A stretch of 64,000 nucleotides of DNA from Antedon mediterranea (Eukaryota > Echinodermata > Crinoidea > Comatulida > Antedonidae). The translations under genes were made by a program, and so were the position numbers. Location: NCBI RefSeq assembly GCF_964355755.1, contig NC_092680.1:5125001-5189000 (forward strand), given 5' to 3'. Of the stretch, positions 12,893 through 24,152 are shown one piece after another. Every line of letters begins with the position of its first letter. The stretch's first letter is position 1. Under the pieces are notes generated by a model that worked only from the letters and a program-made list of their open reading frames with translations, was not told where the DNA came from and searched no databases.

Positions 12893-13255
12893 TTTTTGGT
12901 GACCTTAGACTTGTTTCAGGTTGGGTCAATCCTTCTGGTGGTGAATTGGGAAGAAAAGTACACTGGGATGATCCCCTATACTTCTCGAAGTGTGTACTAC
13001 ATTCTTTAACATGAACATGAGCAATGTTGCACAAAGGACCAACGGCTTAATGTCCCATCTGAAAGGCAGTGCGCTATCTACTATCATGTATTCAAACCTG
13101 GCGGTTGCAGTGGCTTAATGTAATTACTTGAGTTTAAGAACCTTAAGTGGTCCTCCAACACTGGAGGCCTCTTGGTTTAGCCAGTAAGCGCGCATAGCCA
13201 CCACATAGAGCGACGATGGGATTCGAACCGCTGATTCGCCAAAGGATACTATGGT
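12893..13255 (-). repeat. SINE-like dispersed repeat with tRNA-type B box
   Basis: Read on the minus strand, a tRNA-like B box (GGTTCGAATCCC, 13218-13229) is followed by a body with GGCCTCC/GGAGGACC pairs. Next comes CGCACTGCCTTTCAGATGGG, then ATTAAGCCGTTGGTCC and a tail with GTGTACTTTTCTTCCC. The CAGATGGGACRTTAARCCGTTGGTCC type of block is one I associate with SINE-like repeats widespread in invertebrate genomes; the exact family name is not certain. No good A box was found, so the head may be decayed. An 82-codon frame at 12786-13034 is a by-product. Confidence 0.5.
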
Positions 13256-13796
13256 CACGGTTCAGCGAAAAACACAATGACTGTCGCTAGAGTGATTTTA
13301 GCGGACTGCAAAATATGCCACTCTTCATTATTAACCATGATACCAATCAAACTTGGTTATAACATTTCCCATTTTACATACTAAAAAATTAAGGTCATAG
13401 GTCAAAAAAGATAGAGAAAAAAGATTGAAGATGACAACAATTATTACAATAACAATAAATAAAATCAAATGATAGAAATGAATTTGAAAAATAAATATTC
13501 TATAGAATATTTTTTGATCTTGCCACTCTGTGACAGAAATTTTAATAAATGACATCTCATGAGATTTGTTCATACTGTATCAATCGGTTCCCACAATGCA
13601 ATTAAGTAACATCATTACAAGCCATCATCATGCATATATATTGTACAGTTCACATGACATGATGGCCATCAGGTGCGCACTAAATAAAATATAGAAAGCT
13701 TATAAAACAACATTTTTAACGAGTGTATGTTTTCCCTTGAGTAAACTACAAAACAGCTAAAAATAGTAACAATAATCTGGAGTCTATAATATGTAA
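13256..13796. other. AT-rich intergenic DNA
   Basis: No gene or repeat was recognised. The 80-codon minus-strand frame at 13331-13573 is A/T-driven. Confidence 0.45.
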
Positions 13797-15565
13797 TACA
13801 GTAACTGCTAATAAGGGGCATCTTCGGTATCTAACAAAGTGTCCCCTTCTAACAGGAAAGGGCCCTCTTAATAGGGATGTCTCTTTAGGTGTGTCCTTAT
13901 AGGTGTGTCCCCTTAAGTAAAGAGGTCCGTTTAAGGGTGTCAACTTATTATGGGTATTTCCTTTAGGAGTGTCCACTTGATAAAGATGTCCACTTGATAA
14001 GGATGTCCTCTTTAATAGGGATGTCCTCTTTAATAGGGATGTCCCTTTAGGGGTGTCAACTTAACACGGGTATCCCTTAGGTGTGTCCTTATAGGTGTGT
14101 CCCCTTAATTTGGATGTCCCTTTAGGGGTGTCAACTTAATATGGGTATTTACTTAGGAGTGTCCACTTGATAAGGATGTCCTCTTTAATAGGGGTGTCCT
14201 GATAATTTGGATGTCCCTTTAGGGGTATCAACTTAACACAGGTATCCCTTAGAGGTGTCCTCTATAGGTGTGTCTATATGTCCTCTTAGTATGGGTGTGC
14301 CCTGAATAGGGATGTCCCTTTTAGGGGTGTCAACTTAATATAGGTATTTCCTTAGGAGTGTCCTTTGATAAGGATGTTCCCCTTATTAATAGGGATTTCC
14401 CCTTAATTTGGAAGTCCCTTTGGGGGTGTCAACTTAACACGGGTATCCCTTAGGGGGGTCCTTATAGGTGTGTCCCCTTAAATTGGATGTCCCTTTAGGG
14501 GTGTCAACTTAACACGGCATAGGTGTGTCCCCTTAATTTGGATGTCCCTTTAGGGGTATCAACTTAACACAGGTATCCCTTAGTTTAGAGGTGTCCTCTA
14601 TAGGTGTGTCTATATGTCCTCTTAGTATGGGTGTGCCCTGAATAGGGATGTCCCTTTTAGGGGTGTCAACTTAATATGAGTATTTCCTTAGGAGTGTCCA
14701 CTTGATAAGGATGTTCCCCTTATTAATAGGGATGTCCACTTAATTTGGATGTTCCTTTAGGAGTGTCAACTTAACACGAGTATCCCTTAGGGGTGTCCTT
14801 ATAGGTGTGTCCCCTTAAATTGGATGTCCCTTTAGGGGTGTCAACTTAACACGGCATAGGTGTGTCCCCTTAATTTGGATGTCTCTTTAGGGGTGTCAAC
14901 TTAACACGGCATAGGTGTGTCCCTTTAATTTGGATGTCTCTTTAGGGGTGTCAACTTAACACGGGTATCCCTTAGGTATGTCCTTGTAGGTGTGTCTCCT
15001 TAATTTGGATGTCTCTTTAGGGGTGTCAACTTAACACAGGTATCCCTTAGGTGTGTCCCCTAAAATTGGATGTCCCTTTAGGGGTGTCAACTTAACACAG
15101 GTATCCCTTAGGTGTGTCCTTATAGGTGTGTCCCCTTAATTTGGATGTCCCTTTAGGGGTGTCAACTTAATATGGGTATTTACTTAGGAGTGTCCACTTG
15201 ATAAGGATGTCCTCTTTAATAGGGGTGTCCTCTTAATTTGGATGTCCCTTTAGGGGTATCAACTTAACACAGGTATCCCTTAGAGGTGTCCTCTATAGGT
15301 GTGTCTATATGTCCTCTTAGTATGGGTGTGCCCTGAATAGGGATGTCCCTTTTAGGGGTGTCAACTTAATATGGGTATTTACTTAGGAGTGTCCACTTGA
15401 TAAGGATGTCCTCTTTAATAGGGGTGTCCTCTTAATTTGGATGTCCCTTTAGGGGTATCAACTTAACACAGGTATCCCTTAGAGGTGTCCTTATAGGTGT
15501 CTATATGTCCTCTTAGTATGGGTGTGCCCTGAATAGGGATGTCCTAAAGGAGGGCTTCTACTGTA
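13797..15565 (+). repeat. 1.8 kb GTGTCCCCTTAAT minisatellite with higher-order units
   Basis: About 70-75 bp units built from GATGTCCCTTTAGGGGTGTC, AACTTAACACGGGTATCCC and TAGGTGTGTCCCCTTAATT repeat across the block. A longer unit marked by TAGTATGGGTGTGCCCTGAA recurs near 14289, 14622, 15320 and 15510, which indicates higher-order structure. The left edge (TACAGTAACTGCTAATAAGG, then CATCTTCGG) and right edge (GGGCTTCTACTGTA) match the two ends of the short family D repeat. The array therefore looks like one such element expanded from inside. It is non-coding; the 76-codon minus-strand frame at 13746-13976 comes from the repeat. Confidence 0.85.
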
Positions 15566-16086
15566 TCTAATACAGTATCTAATAGTAATTAGGCTCTATT
15601 GTAGTGACATTGTATAACAGTTAATGAGGTAGTATAGATATATTTCAATAAAATAAATCTAAAGTAATAAAATATTTTAAATAATCCAAGCAAGTTATAT
15701 TAAAGCTTTTAATTCCAATGCCATTTCGATTTTAGAATTATTATGTAAATATAGTACTGTCAATAACAATAACACCGTTTATAGAAATATGAACAATCTG
15801 TGTATTCAATGTCAATCCACTATTAGTATACAACTACACTAACTACTGTACCTAAAATACATTTTCGATTGGACAGCAAAAATTGCACACATATTTAAAA
15901 CATAACCATTCCGATACTCAGTAGAACCCATTTATTAAGGGGACACCTTCTGGATTCAACATTGTCCCCTTAAATAGGGGTTGAATTTAGTGTTAAAATA
16001 CTGTTCGTTTCAGGCATGTCGTAAAGAATGTGTTCTACTGTAGGTCTATATTACTGTGTGTATTCTTGAATGGGGACAATGTTTTT
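15566..16086. other. AT-rich intergenic DNA
   Basis: Nothing was recognised apart from the family D fragment at 15920-15985. Confidence 0.45.
15920..15985. repeat. Family D foldback repeat, short copy
   Basis: AGTAGAACCCATTTATTAAG, then GGGACACCTTCTGG and TTGTCCCCTTAAATAGGGG: the same order of words as at 2331-2418, lying only about 350 bases beyond the end of the large minisatellite. Confidence 0.55.
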
Positions 16087-16220
16087 AAACTCTATCTACA
16101 ATCATGTAGTTTGACAACAACAAAATGTGATGTGCCCAAATATGGTAGTGATATGCTTAAATATGGTAGGATGACATTATCAAGCCCATATATGGGCACA
16201 ACACAAAGTGTACAGACAGA
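16087..16220. repeat. Foldback MITE family A, diverged
   Basis: TGTGATGTGCCCAAATATGG, TAGTGATATGC and CATATATGGGCACAACAC are the conserved family A interior. The ends (AACTCTATCTACA and GTACAGACAGA) are eroded. The frame at 16030-16248 spans it and is not considered real. Confidence 0.65.
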
Positions 16221-16734
16221 TTACAAGTACTGTATCAACTTACAGTAGTACTGTATATTCTCACAACTGCCAATCTTTCTTCACAAAAATTAAAGTTCAA
16301 ATTTTGCGAATATTTTGTGATATTAAATTTGTTAACAGCTGAAGAAAAGGAATTTACAATGCAAAAAAACCTATTGACATGAGTATGTACTGTAAATCTA
16401 GGAAGGAATATTTATAACCAGGTTATTTAATAATCTATACTTTAAAGAAAAGATTAATTTACGGAAATGTTGCTACCAGTATTATTCTGTCTGAATTATC
16501 ATGTAATAATCGGCTTTATAGTGTAGTAGATAGCAAAATATAAATATTATTTTTAGATATTAATTAATAATTATGCATGGTATTAGTATAGTAGTAGTAA
16601 CATATTGTAGAGTAGAATAACATTTTTTTTTTTTATTCATTCATTAATTCATCTAACCAAAAAAATTGCATTAAAGTCAGAATTTTAATTTTTAATAATT
16701 AAAAAATGACCAGTTAAGTACAATTGGATGGGAC

Positions 16735-16862
16735 ACATTGACTTTACAAAGTGTACCCAATCATGGAGTTCTGCAGTGTTAAGACATTGTCCCTTTCCAC
16801 AAGTGTCCCCTTAATAGATTTCTTTCCTTAATAGAGTCCAAAAGAAGGGTGTTTGGTTCTAC
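16735..16862. repeat. Family D-related fragment
   Basis: AAGACATTGTCCCTTTCCAC, AAGTGTCCCCTTAATAGA and GGTTCTACTGCA match the right half of family D. The left half is unclear. Confidence 0.4.
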
Positions 16863-18766
16863 TGCATATTTAATTTAAAAAAAAAATGTTTATAAAAACA
16901 CTTCCAATTGCCAATATAGATATATATTTTTTTTGTCCTTTTATTTTAAATCACAAAATCCTGCAACACATAAGAAAGATGCCTTTACATCTCTATGCCT
17001 AATCATACTCTTGGTCATACCATCTCAATATTTGCTTTTTAAAACAATTAAAAATAAAATTACCAAGGACAACAGTAGGCCTACAATGCAAGTATGGAGT
17101 GAAGCACGTCAACTTGAAGTAAACAAATTTACTTGTAACTTGATCGTGCGATGATGAACAGCAAAAACCGCCCAAAACTAAGTTAAAACTACTAAACAAA
17201 ATTCAACTTACGTATATTTTATGTAAAAATGGTAAAATCTAGTATTTCCAGAAAGATAGCAAAAGCACTCCTTACACGTGTAAATGTACAGTAAATCTGA
17301 TATCAATCAAATGACACATTTCAATACTTTTGAGTCAATCAACATAGAAAAAAATCATTACCACTTCACCAACCTACTATTGATTCTCACAGATTCTCCT
17401 GAGTACAATAAGCACTTCTGATTGGCTATAGATATCGTATGCTGTGAATAACAGAAATTTGACTCGGCTGTATGTGTGTAGTGTTGGCTTGTTTACTATA
17501 ACAAGCAATGCTAAGGATAATGTCTAATTGGCCATGACGGACTTGTTGTATTGGATCTAATTAGCTTAGCTAAACAATGTAAATGTCATAAGGCTAGTTT
17601 GATTATGTCAAAGGCCTGTTTATTTTATTTAAGTATTGCATTTATCTCAACATGGAGTAATCTATATATAAATTATGGTTAATTCTGACATAGGCGAGCA
17701 CAATGGAAAAACTTCGGGACAAATCTCCGCCTTGGATACCTACCTCATCTATCTCAGATGTACCGTGAAACTTAGATTTGAGAACGTTAGTTCCCACTAT
17801 TACGATATTGTTCCATATTTCTATCTTAGGAAGATATTATAAAGAGTTTTATAAAAAAATTTATGATTTCATCGGTAGATTTTTAACTCTACCCGCTGTA
17901 GAAGTAAATTCCGGGTTCACGATAAGGTGTTTCAACACCTTGCAACTTCCTGCATGGTTGGTTTCAACTAAGTTGGCTGTTGGTGGCGATAGCCATTTTA
18001 GTTTTTTGTTTATTTTCGGACCGCGCATGTGAAGGTATAGTAGTGGCTAAAGATCAAATTAAATATATTCATAAAACATAGGAGTATATTGTGGGGAATA
18101 AGTATATAAAATTACATCAAGGGATGATGATAAGATAAGAGCTTTTGTTTGAAATCGAATGAAACCCCGATAGCCAAGTTTTTTGTAATAAAAGGGAAAA
18201 GGTAGCCTACATTTGATTCACATTGAAACAGTAACATTTAGTTTGATTTTTGTGCAAACAAAACAAACATGCAAAACAATTATATATATTTGGTTTTTGA
18301 TATATATTAAACATTATATTTATTTCGATTTATAAACATGCCTACTGTAGTATTTATTTAATTATACACATTACAATCAAAATAACAAAAAAACACCAGG
18401 GCATTTATTTGAATAAATATGCATACTCCCTCTCTCTACTAGGCCTACTCTCTCTGATGATGATATACACAGATGTTGCGGGCGGGGGAGACATCTCAAA
18501 AAGAGTTCAGTATTCATTAAGTAATTAATTGTTTAATCGTAATTTGTTTATTAATTTGGCCTGCAAAATACAGGATTCAAAGTTCATACAAAAAAGCTAG
18601 GCCTAAGTTGAAGTTTTACAGTGATGGCTGACACCACTAACCAACATTCAACGAGGCCTGGCTGGTGCAGCAGGACGAATTAGGTCTAGGCCTAGCTAGG
18701 TACTTGAGACGGAGCTTGAGACAGTTTAGTAGGCCTATGTCTTTTTTAAAAGCACACCCTGTATGA
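16863..18766. other. AT-rich intergenic DNA
   Basis: No supported gene. Frames at 16933-17154, 16999-17199 and 17778-18032 overlap or lack splice or family support. AGGCCTA words become frequent after about 18440. Confidence 0.45.
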
Positions 18767-18798
18767 CCAGGGAAGAGTGTAATTTAACTCTTCCCTGG
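18767..18798. repeat. Perfect 12 bp hairpin
   Basis: The arms CCAGGGAAGAGT and ACTCTTCCCTGG are exact inverted repeats around the loop GTAATTTA. There is no T tract, so a terminator-like role is not suggested; it may be a transposon footprint or a decayed foldback. Confidence 0.6.
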
Positions 18799-19105
18799 TA
18801 TGACTAATCTGCAGCATATAGTTTTATATATCATTCTGCATTTATCCAAAATATTCATATGATAAAAATAAAAACACACTAATTCTAATCTAGCCTACTA
18901 CTGTACTGGCTAGCTAGACATACCGTCACATTCTGTCATCAATTCCAGTCCATCACACACTGTTGTGGTCCTCAAGTGTTGGTGCACATGTATTTCATTC
19001 ACTTCCTGGTTGCTCACGGTTGAGTAACCAGCAACTTTCCTCCAATCCGAAAAAAGATTTGAACTATAATAATTCTAAAAGATTAACAAAATTAATAATA
19101 TTATA

Positions 19106-19340
19106 CTAACAATAGAATACCATCTTCCCCACTACACCTGCATACACTCATTTGCATAACAACGCACGGCATAGCAAACTACGATGAGATATAAATTCTC
19201 TTCTAAACACGTAACGAAGATTAATATTATTATAAAATATATAAATTCTTTTTTTTTAAATAAAATTGAGGGCGCTAAACATAAAATTTACAAAATCAAA
19301 AATACAGGTGGCATGAAAGCCACAGAAAAACAAAAGATGT
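19106..19340 (+). repeat. Direct repeat, upstream copy
   Basis: Shares CATCTTCCCCACTACA, ATTTGCATAACAACGCACGG, AAACTACGATGAGATAT, CTTCTAAACACGTAACGAAG and ATTGAGGGCRCTAAACATAA with 19914-20128, with few differences. The downstream copy overlaps the start of the left arm of the inverted repeat around the hAT element, so this is a second, partial copy of the outer element. Confidence 0.75.
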
Positions 19341-19354
19341 TTATTCGTGTATTC

Positions 19355-19565
19355 ACACGACGCTCAGTCGGCTGAGCTAACCGGTCATCTTGCTTTGAAT
19401 AGTGTTAATATGTATATTTATGACGTAATGATGAATTACGTAATATACGTATAAATAGACTATTATCAGCTGTTCAGTAGTCATGTACATTGTGACGCAA
19501 CGACTAATGCTCAGGTTTGAGTGCTCTTAGCTCTACAGATAGGGTTCGAACCTCTGCGGATATAT
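19355..19565. other. tRNA-like A-box and B-box words between the direct repeats
   Basis: GACCGGTTAGCTCAGCCGAC reads on the minus strand (about 19366-19387) like a tRNA D-arm/A box, and AGGGTTCGAACCTCTG on the plus strand (about 19548-19563) like a T-arm/B box. They face in different directions and cannot form one tRNA. They may be remnants of tRNA-derived SINEs or chance. Confidence 0.2.
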
Positions 19566-19913
19566 ACATTTTTTTTTAATGGAAAATATATTGTTTTTCT
19601 TTTATTTTGAAAGAGAGATATTTAGAGTGTTGTAAATGTCAGGTCTAGGCCTAAACAAGTGGACCTTTCGTTTAACAAAAATCAGAATGGTATTCATTTT
19701 TCTATTAAATAGACTACCATAAAACCTAAAAAAGAAGACCATGCGTTCCTTCATACTTTAGTACTCTTGGATGGGCTTCTTTTCGAGATTACGTTTGCAA
19801 ACTAAAAGAAAGGAGCTGCTAGGTTCCCGCACGGAAAATTGCTTCTTTACATGACTTTTGAACAATCTTAAGAAAATAAAAATTTAGCAGTGTGGCGTGT
19901 TGACCGCGAATTG

Positions 19914-20128
19914 CTAACAATACCATCTTCCCCACTACATCTGCATAAACTCATTTGCATAACAACGCACGGCATACCAAACTACGATGAGATATTAATT
20001 CTCTTCTAAACACGTAACGAAGTGAATTATTTAATTCCCTTTTTTCTGATTAAAATTGAGGGCACTAAACATAAAATTTACAACATCAAAATTACAGGTG
20101 TCGAAAGCCACTGAAAAACAAAAGATGA
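19914..20128 (+). repeat. Direct repeat, downstream copy
   Basis: Second copy of the repeat at 19106-19340. The shared block begins CTAACAATA and runs through TGAAAAACAAAAGATG. Its last 80 bases are also the outermost part of the inverted-repeat arm at 20048-20350. Confidence 0.75.
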
Positions 20129-20350
20129 TGTTAAATGCGCTCAGCACTAAGACCCTGCCACAGCCTTTTGGGGTCGTTTCCAGCACATCACCAGATGCAT
20201 TGATGTTGTCGTCTCACGATGTGTGGTGGAAAGGGGGACGTATAATTCTGTGAACCCCAAAGACAGTAGCTCGCATAGCTTTAACAGTCTATTCCACCAC
20301 GTCAACGTTCCGATAAGCGTGGGATTTTAACTCACGGCATGTTGACGTCA
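20048..20350 (+). repeat. Left arm of ~300 bp inverted repeat flanking the hAT
   Basis: The reverse complement of this stretch recurs at 25986-26262. Shared words read left to right include AAAATTGAGGG, CTAAACATAAA, TCGTTTCCA, ACATCACCAGA, TAATTCTGTGAACCCCAAA, TTCCACCACGTCAACGTTCC and CATGTTGACGT. Identity is moderate (my reading, not measured). The 65-codon frame at 20056-20253 lies inside it and is not a gene. Confidence 0.8.
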
Positions 20351-20448
20351 TCAAAATAAAATGGCGGTAACGCATACAATAGATAATTGATTGACAACAA
20401 TTTGGGTAAAAATAAGATACAGATTAGTGAGATCTGTGATTGATTACG

Positions 20449-20464
20449 CTGGGGCGGATCCAGA
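20449..20464 (+). repeat. hAT left terminal inverted repeat
   Basis: CTGGGGCGGATCCAGA, followed by a G7 run and TCCACGGGGTCCGGACCCCC. This is the presumed transposase-binding end. The second base is T where I would expect the A of a CAGGGGCGGATCC-type hAT end. Confidence 0.8.
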
Positions 20465-20767
20465 GGGGGGGTCCACGGGGTCCGGACCCCCCCTAAATTT
20501 TAAGGGTGCCCTTTTTTTAGAGGTTCAATATTTTATTCGTGTGACATATTTGTGTGTATATAAGTATGCACAGAGTAGGCTACACTAACCCCAAAAATAA
20601 AAACAGAAATTTATCACAATGCGTGCGATGTTAAGTTACGGCGGCCGATCAAAGAGCATCGTGAGAGGTGGTGACGCGTGATGATCTCTACTTAAACTTC
20701 TAAAAATAGATCGTTTCACATACTACAGAGGGCGCATTTAAACTTTTTTCGCGCTATTTTCAAGAAG

Positions 20768-23700
20768 ATGCCTCGTAAGGAGAGAGGGAGAAAGCGCAAA
20801 CAGCAAGATTTGGCAGAACAAGCCAAACATTGTGTCAAATTAGGTGGCTGGTTGTTACATACTAGTAATAAGGATGATCAGCTAGATACCTCTGGACCAC
20901 CTATTTTTTTACCCGCCGCCGCTGAAGTCTGTAATAATGATCAGCAAGGCTTAGATACCTCAAGCTCTGGACCACCTACTTTTTTACCCGCCGCCGCCGA
21001 CGAGGTCTGTCTCTTCCCAGGTTAGTACACTGTACCTACAATTCAGTATTAACTAAGTTAGTCTATATTATTAGCCTAATGATCATAATACAGTAAGTGT
21101 ATATTTAGGTCTAGGCTTAGGGTAGTATTTCCTAGTTAAATTACCTTGCATACATTTTAGTAAATCTATTCTTAATCTTAACAGCGCAGGGACTCCATTT
21201 TCATTACCACGATTAAACGGCGCGCACGTTACTATGCGCGTAATGCCGCAATTCGCGCGGTGTTGTTACACATTATTAATAAACACTTTTTAGTTTTATT
21301 CTGAAAATAAATTAATCATGAAAATATTTTTTTTAGTGAATATTTATTTACCTATAATATAAGATCAAGTATGTTTTATTTCCATTTCACTCAACCACAA
21401 ACATGTGAATAATGAATGTGGTTGTTAAAACTAAAAAGATTGTTATTAATATTATCGTCCTACTAGCTAGATAGAGGCCTATAATATACTATCTATAGCA
21501 TAGGCCTAGCTAGTAGTAGTAGTATAGCTTTTTTGTTTACTACGAAACCCTCGAACGGCTTTTTCTACACCAGGTGTTGATGAGGATGGTAACCTATCCG
21601 ATCCAGAAACGGCCGTCAATGATGACATTGATGTAGACATTCAACTTCCTGTGGATTTAGAGATGCCCATTGAGCAAGAAGGAGGTAAATAATAATTCGT
21701 CACGACTGTCCATGTTCATGATGCAGACAGTATCACGCGTTAGTGAAGAATGTATGTATCCTAAACAACTATAAAATTAAAAATTTACAAAACGGACATA
21801 TTTTCAATTAATGTTCTGATTATTTTGCAGTTATTTGCAAGGATGTTGGGGACATTGTTAACAAGCTTATTGATATATCAACTCTAACACCATCAGAAAA
21901 GCTTAAATACATCGACAACCACTTTGTACCCGATTCAAACTATAAGCATTTTTTAAAACAAATAGTAATGCAGGGTGAAGGTCGATCAAAGACACTAACT
22001 TTTCAGTATTCGTGGTTAGATCAATATAAGTGGTTAGTGTACAGCCCATCAGATCATGGTGGATACTGCAAGTATTGTGTGATGTTCCCTCCAGATAAGA
22101 CTAATTTATCCAATGCCGTATTAGTTGGGAGACCATTTAAAATTCTTAAGCACGCCAAAGGTAAAGATGGAGTACTTGATTGCCACACTAATTTCCTGTA
22201 TCATAAAACTGCTGTAGACAAATACAAGCAGCTTAGTATGTCTTTCCTGCATCCTGAACATCATGTTGATGTTCTGCTAAATGACGCTAGCAAACAAATC
22301 TACAAGGACAACATCCATATTCTCCAAAGTATCATCGAGGCAGTACTGCTATGTGGCAAGCAGAATATTGCCCTTCGTGGCCATCGAGATGATAGTACAA
22401 GCAGCTGTAGCAACACTGGGAACTTTCTGGCCATATTAAAGTTATTAAGTGGTAGAGATCCAATATTGAGGAAACACCTGGAATCTAGTAATAAAAATAG
22501 CACTTACACTTCGAAAACCATACAAAATGAATTGATAGGTATAATTGGTGAATTTGTTAGGAATAAGATAACAATTGATTTGTCTGATCAAAAGTATTCG
22601 AAGTACTACACTATTATAGCCGATGAGGTTACTGATACTACCACCAACAAAGAGGTATTATCAATTTGTTTACGGTTCTTAACCGGTGATGAGCAGGTGG
22701 AAATTGCAGAACATTTTGTCGACTTTGTCAACTTAAACCGCACCACAGGCAAGGCGATTGCTGATGCCATCATGAAATCGTTGAGTGACAATGGATTCAA
22801 CTACCAAAATCTCAGAGGTCAGGCATACGATGGGGCTTCGGCTATGTCATCTGCTGTAAGAGGTGTGAATGGTAGAATAAGAGAGGTAGTACCATTAGCA
22901 CTATACTCCCACTGTAAAAGTCACATTCTGAATTTGAGTATCGCATCATCCTGTAAGCTACAAGAAATTAGAAATATGATTGGTTCAATCAATGAAGTAT
23001 TTTTGTTTTTTTCAAACTCGCCAAAACGTCAAGCAATGTTTGAAAGCGTTTTAGAACATTCTGATTATGATGGGAAAAAAAAGAAAATTAAGGGTTTGTG
23101 TAAAACACGTTGGGTGGAGCGTCATGATTGTTATGAAACGTTTCATGAGTTGTTTGCACACATAGTTACCACACTTGAAGTTATACTTCGGCCTAATGAT
23201 TTCCCCGACATAATTGGTAATGAAGATTGGTCATGGGATCCCGACACCAGGACGAAAGCACAGGGACTATATTCAACACTACAGTCTTTTGAGTTTTTAA
23301 TGTCATTTTTTGTGACAAAGCAGTGCTTGTTTCCAAATAGACCAATTGCTGTCAAGTTACAACGCAGTAATTTGGACTCTTTCGAAGCCTACCATAAGAT
23401 TGACACAGTAATTAGTCAGTTACAAGAGATAAGACGTGATATTGATAATCATTTTTCTGCTTGGTTTGCTGATGCATCACAACTTACTATAAGTGTTGGT
23501 GGCGTAGTATCCAAACCAAGAACCAACAGGCGACAATTGCACAGAAGCAATGTGCCAGCAGATACCATTGAAGAGTATTTCCGGAAAAACCTGGCTATCC
23601 CATTCATAGATCACTTGCTCAATGAAATGGAGACAAGATTCAATGCTCAGTCTAGAGTTATCGCTTCACTGTTTGAAATAATTCCCGAATTAATTATCAA

Positions 23701-24130
23701 GAGCGTCAACGTTGCACCCGTCTGTGAAAAATTGTTATTTTGGAAGAGCGACTTGCCATCTCCTTTGTCATTATGTAATGAATTAAGGTACTGGAGAGCC
23801 CATTGGGTAACCGTGAAGAGAGAAGAACATCCACAAAATTTACTTGAATGTCTAAGAAATTGTGACAAGGATATTTATCCCAATATTTATGAGCTCCTCT
23901 GTATAGGTTGTGTCTCACCAGTTGGTAGTGCAGAAGCGGAACGCTCCTTCTCAGGGTTAAGACGAGTGAAGAGCTACCTCCGTAATAGGATGACGGTAGA
24001 GAGACTGACCGGATTATCACTAATGATGATACATCATGATGTTGATGTTGATGTAAATGTAATTTCAGACATTTTTATTCGTAGAAACAATAGGAGATTG
24101 TTCAAACGGAGCATTCTCAACATGTTGTAA
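20768..24130 (+). CDS. hAT transposase, ZMYM1/ZNF862-like, three exons, 887 aa
   Basis: Exons 20768-21020, 21574-21684 and 21831-24130 join in frame (phase 1 at both junctions, donors GTTAGT and GTAAAT, acceptors ACACCAG and TTTTGCAG) to 888 codons including stop. Residues 1-15 are basic (RGRKRKQQ, likely nuclear signal). About 40-82 hold a duplicated LDTS..GPP.FLPAAA motif, and exon 2 adds an acidic linker. About 169-255 form a TTF-type zinc finger (YCKYCVMF, C201 and C204). A DUF4371-like catalytic core follows, with IIADEVTD (D386), QAYDGASAM (D455) and HCKSHILNL. The C-terminal hAT dimerisation region (about 777-867) has SAEAERSFSGLRR, where E823 or E825 fits the catalytic glutamate. Family knowledge: a DDE enzyme that cuts and pastes the element in the nucleus. 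The start is chosen because it follows the last upstream stop and opens exon 1. A domesticated gene is possible, but flanking terminal repeats favour a transposon. Confidence 0.9.
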
Positions 24131-24152
24131 TACTTTAAGATACTAGATAATA

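Noticed and set aside
18767-18798. Intrinsic transcription terminator
   Set aside because: Strong stem but no following T run, and the genome is eukaryotic.
19355-19565. Functional tRNA gene
   Set aside because: A-box-like and B-box-like words are on opposite strands and too far apart; no cloverleaf can be drawn.
22300-24020. Five minus-strand frames opposite the transposase
   Set aside because: Shadows of the well-supported plus-strand coding exon.
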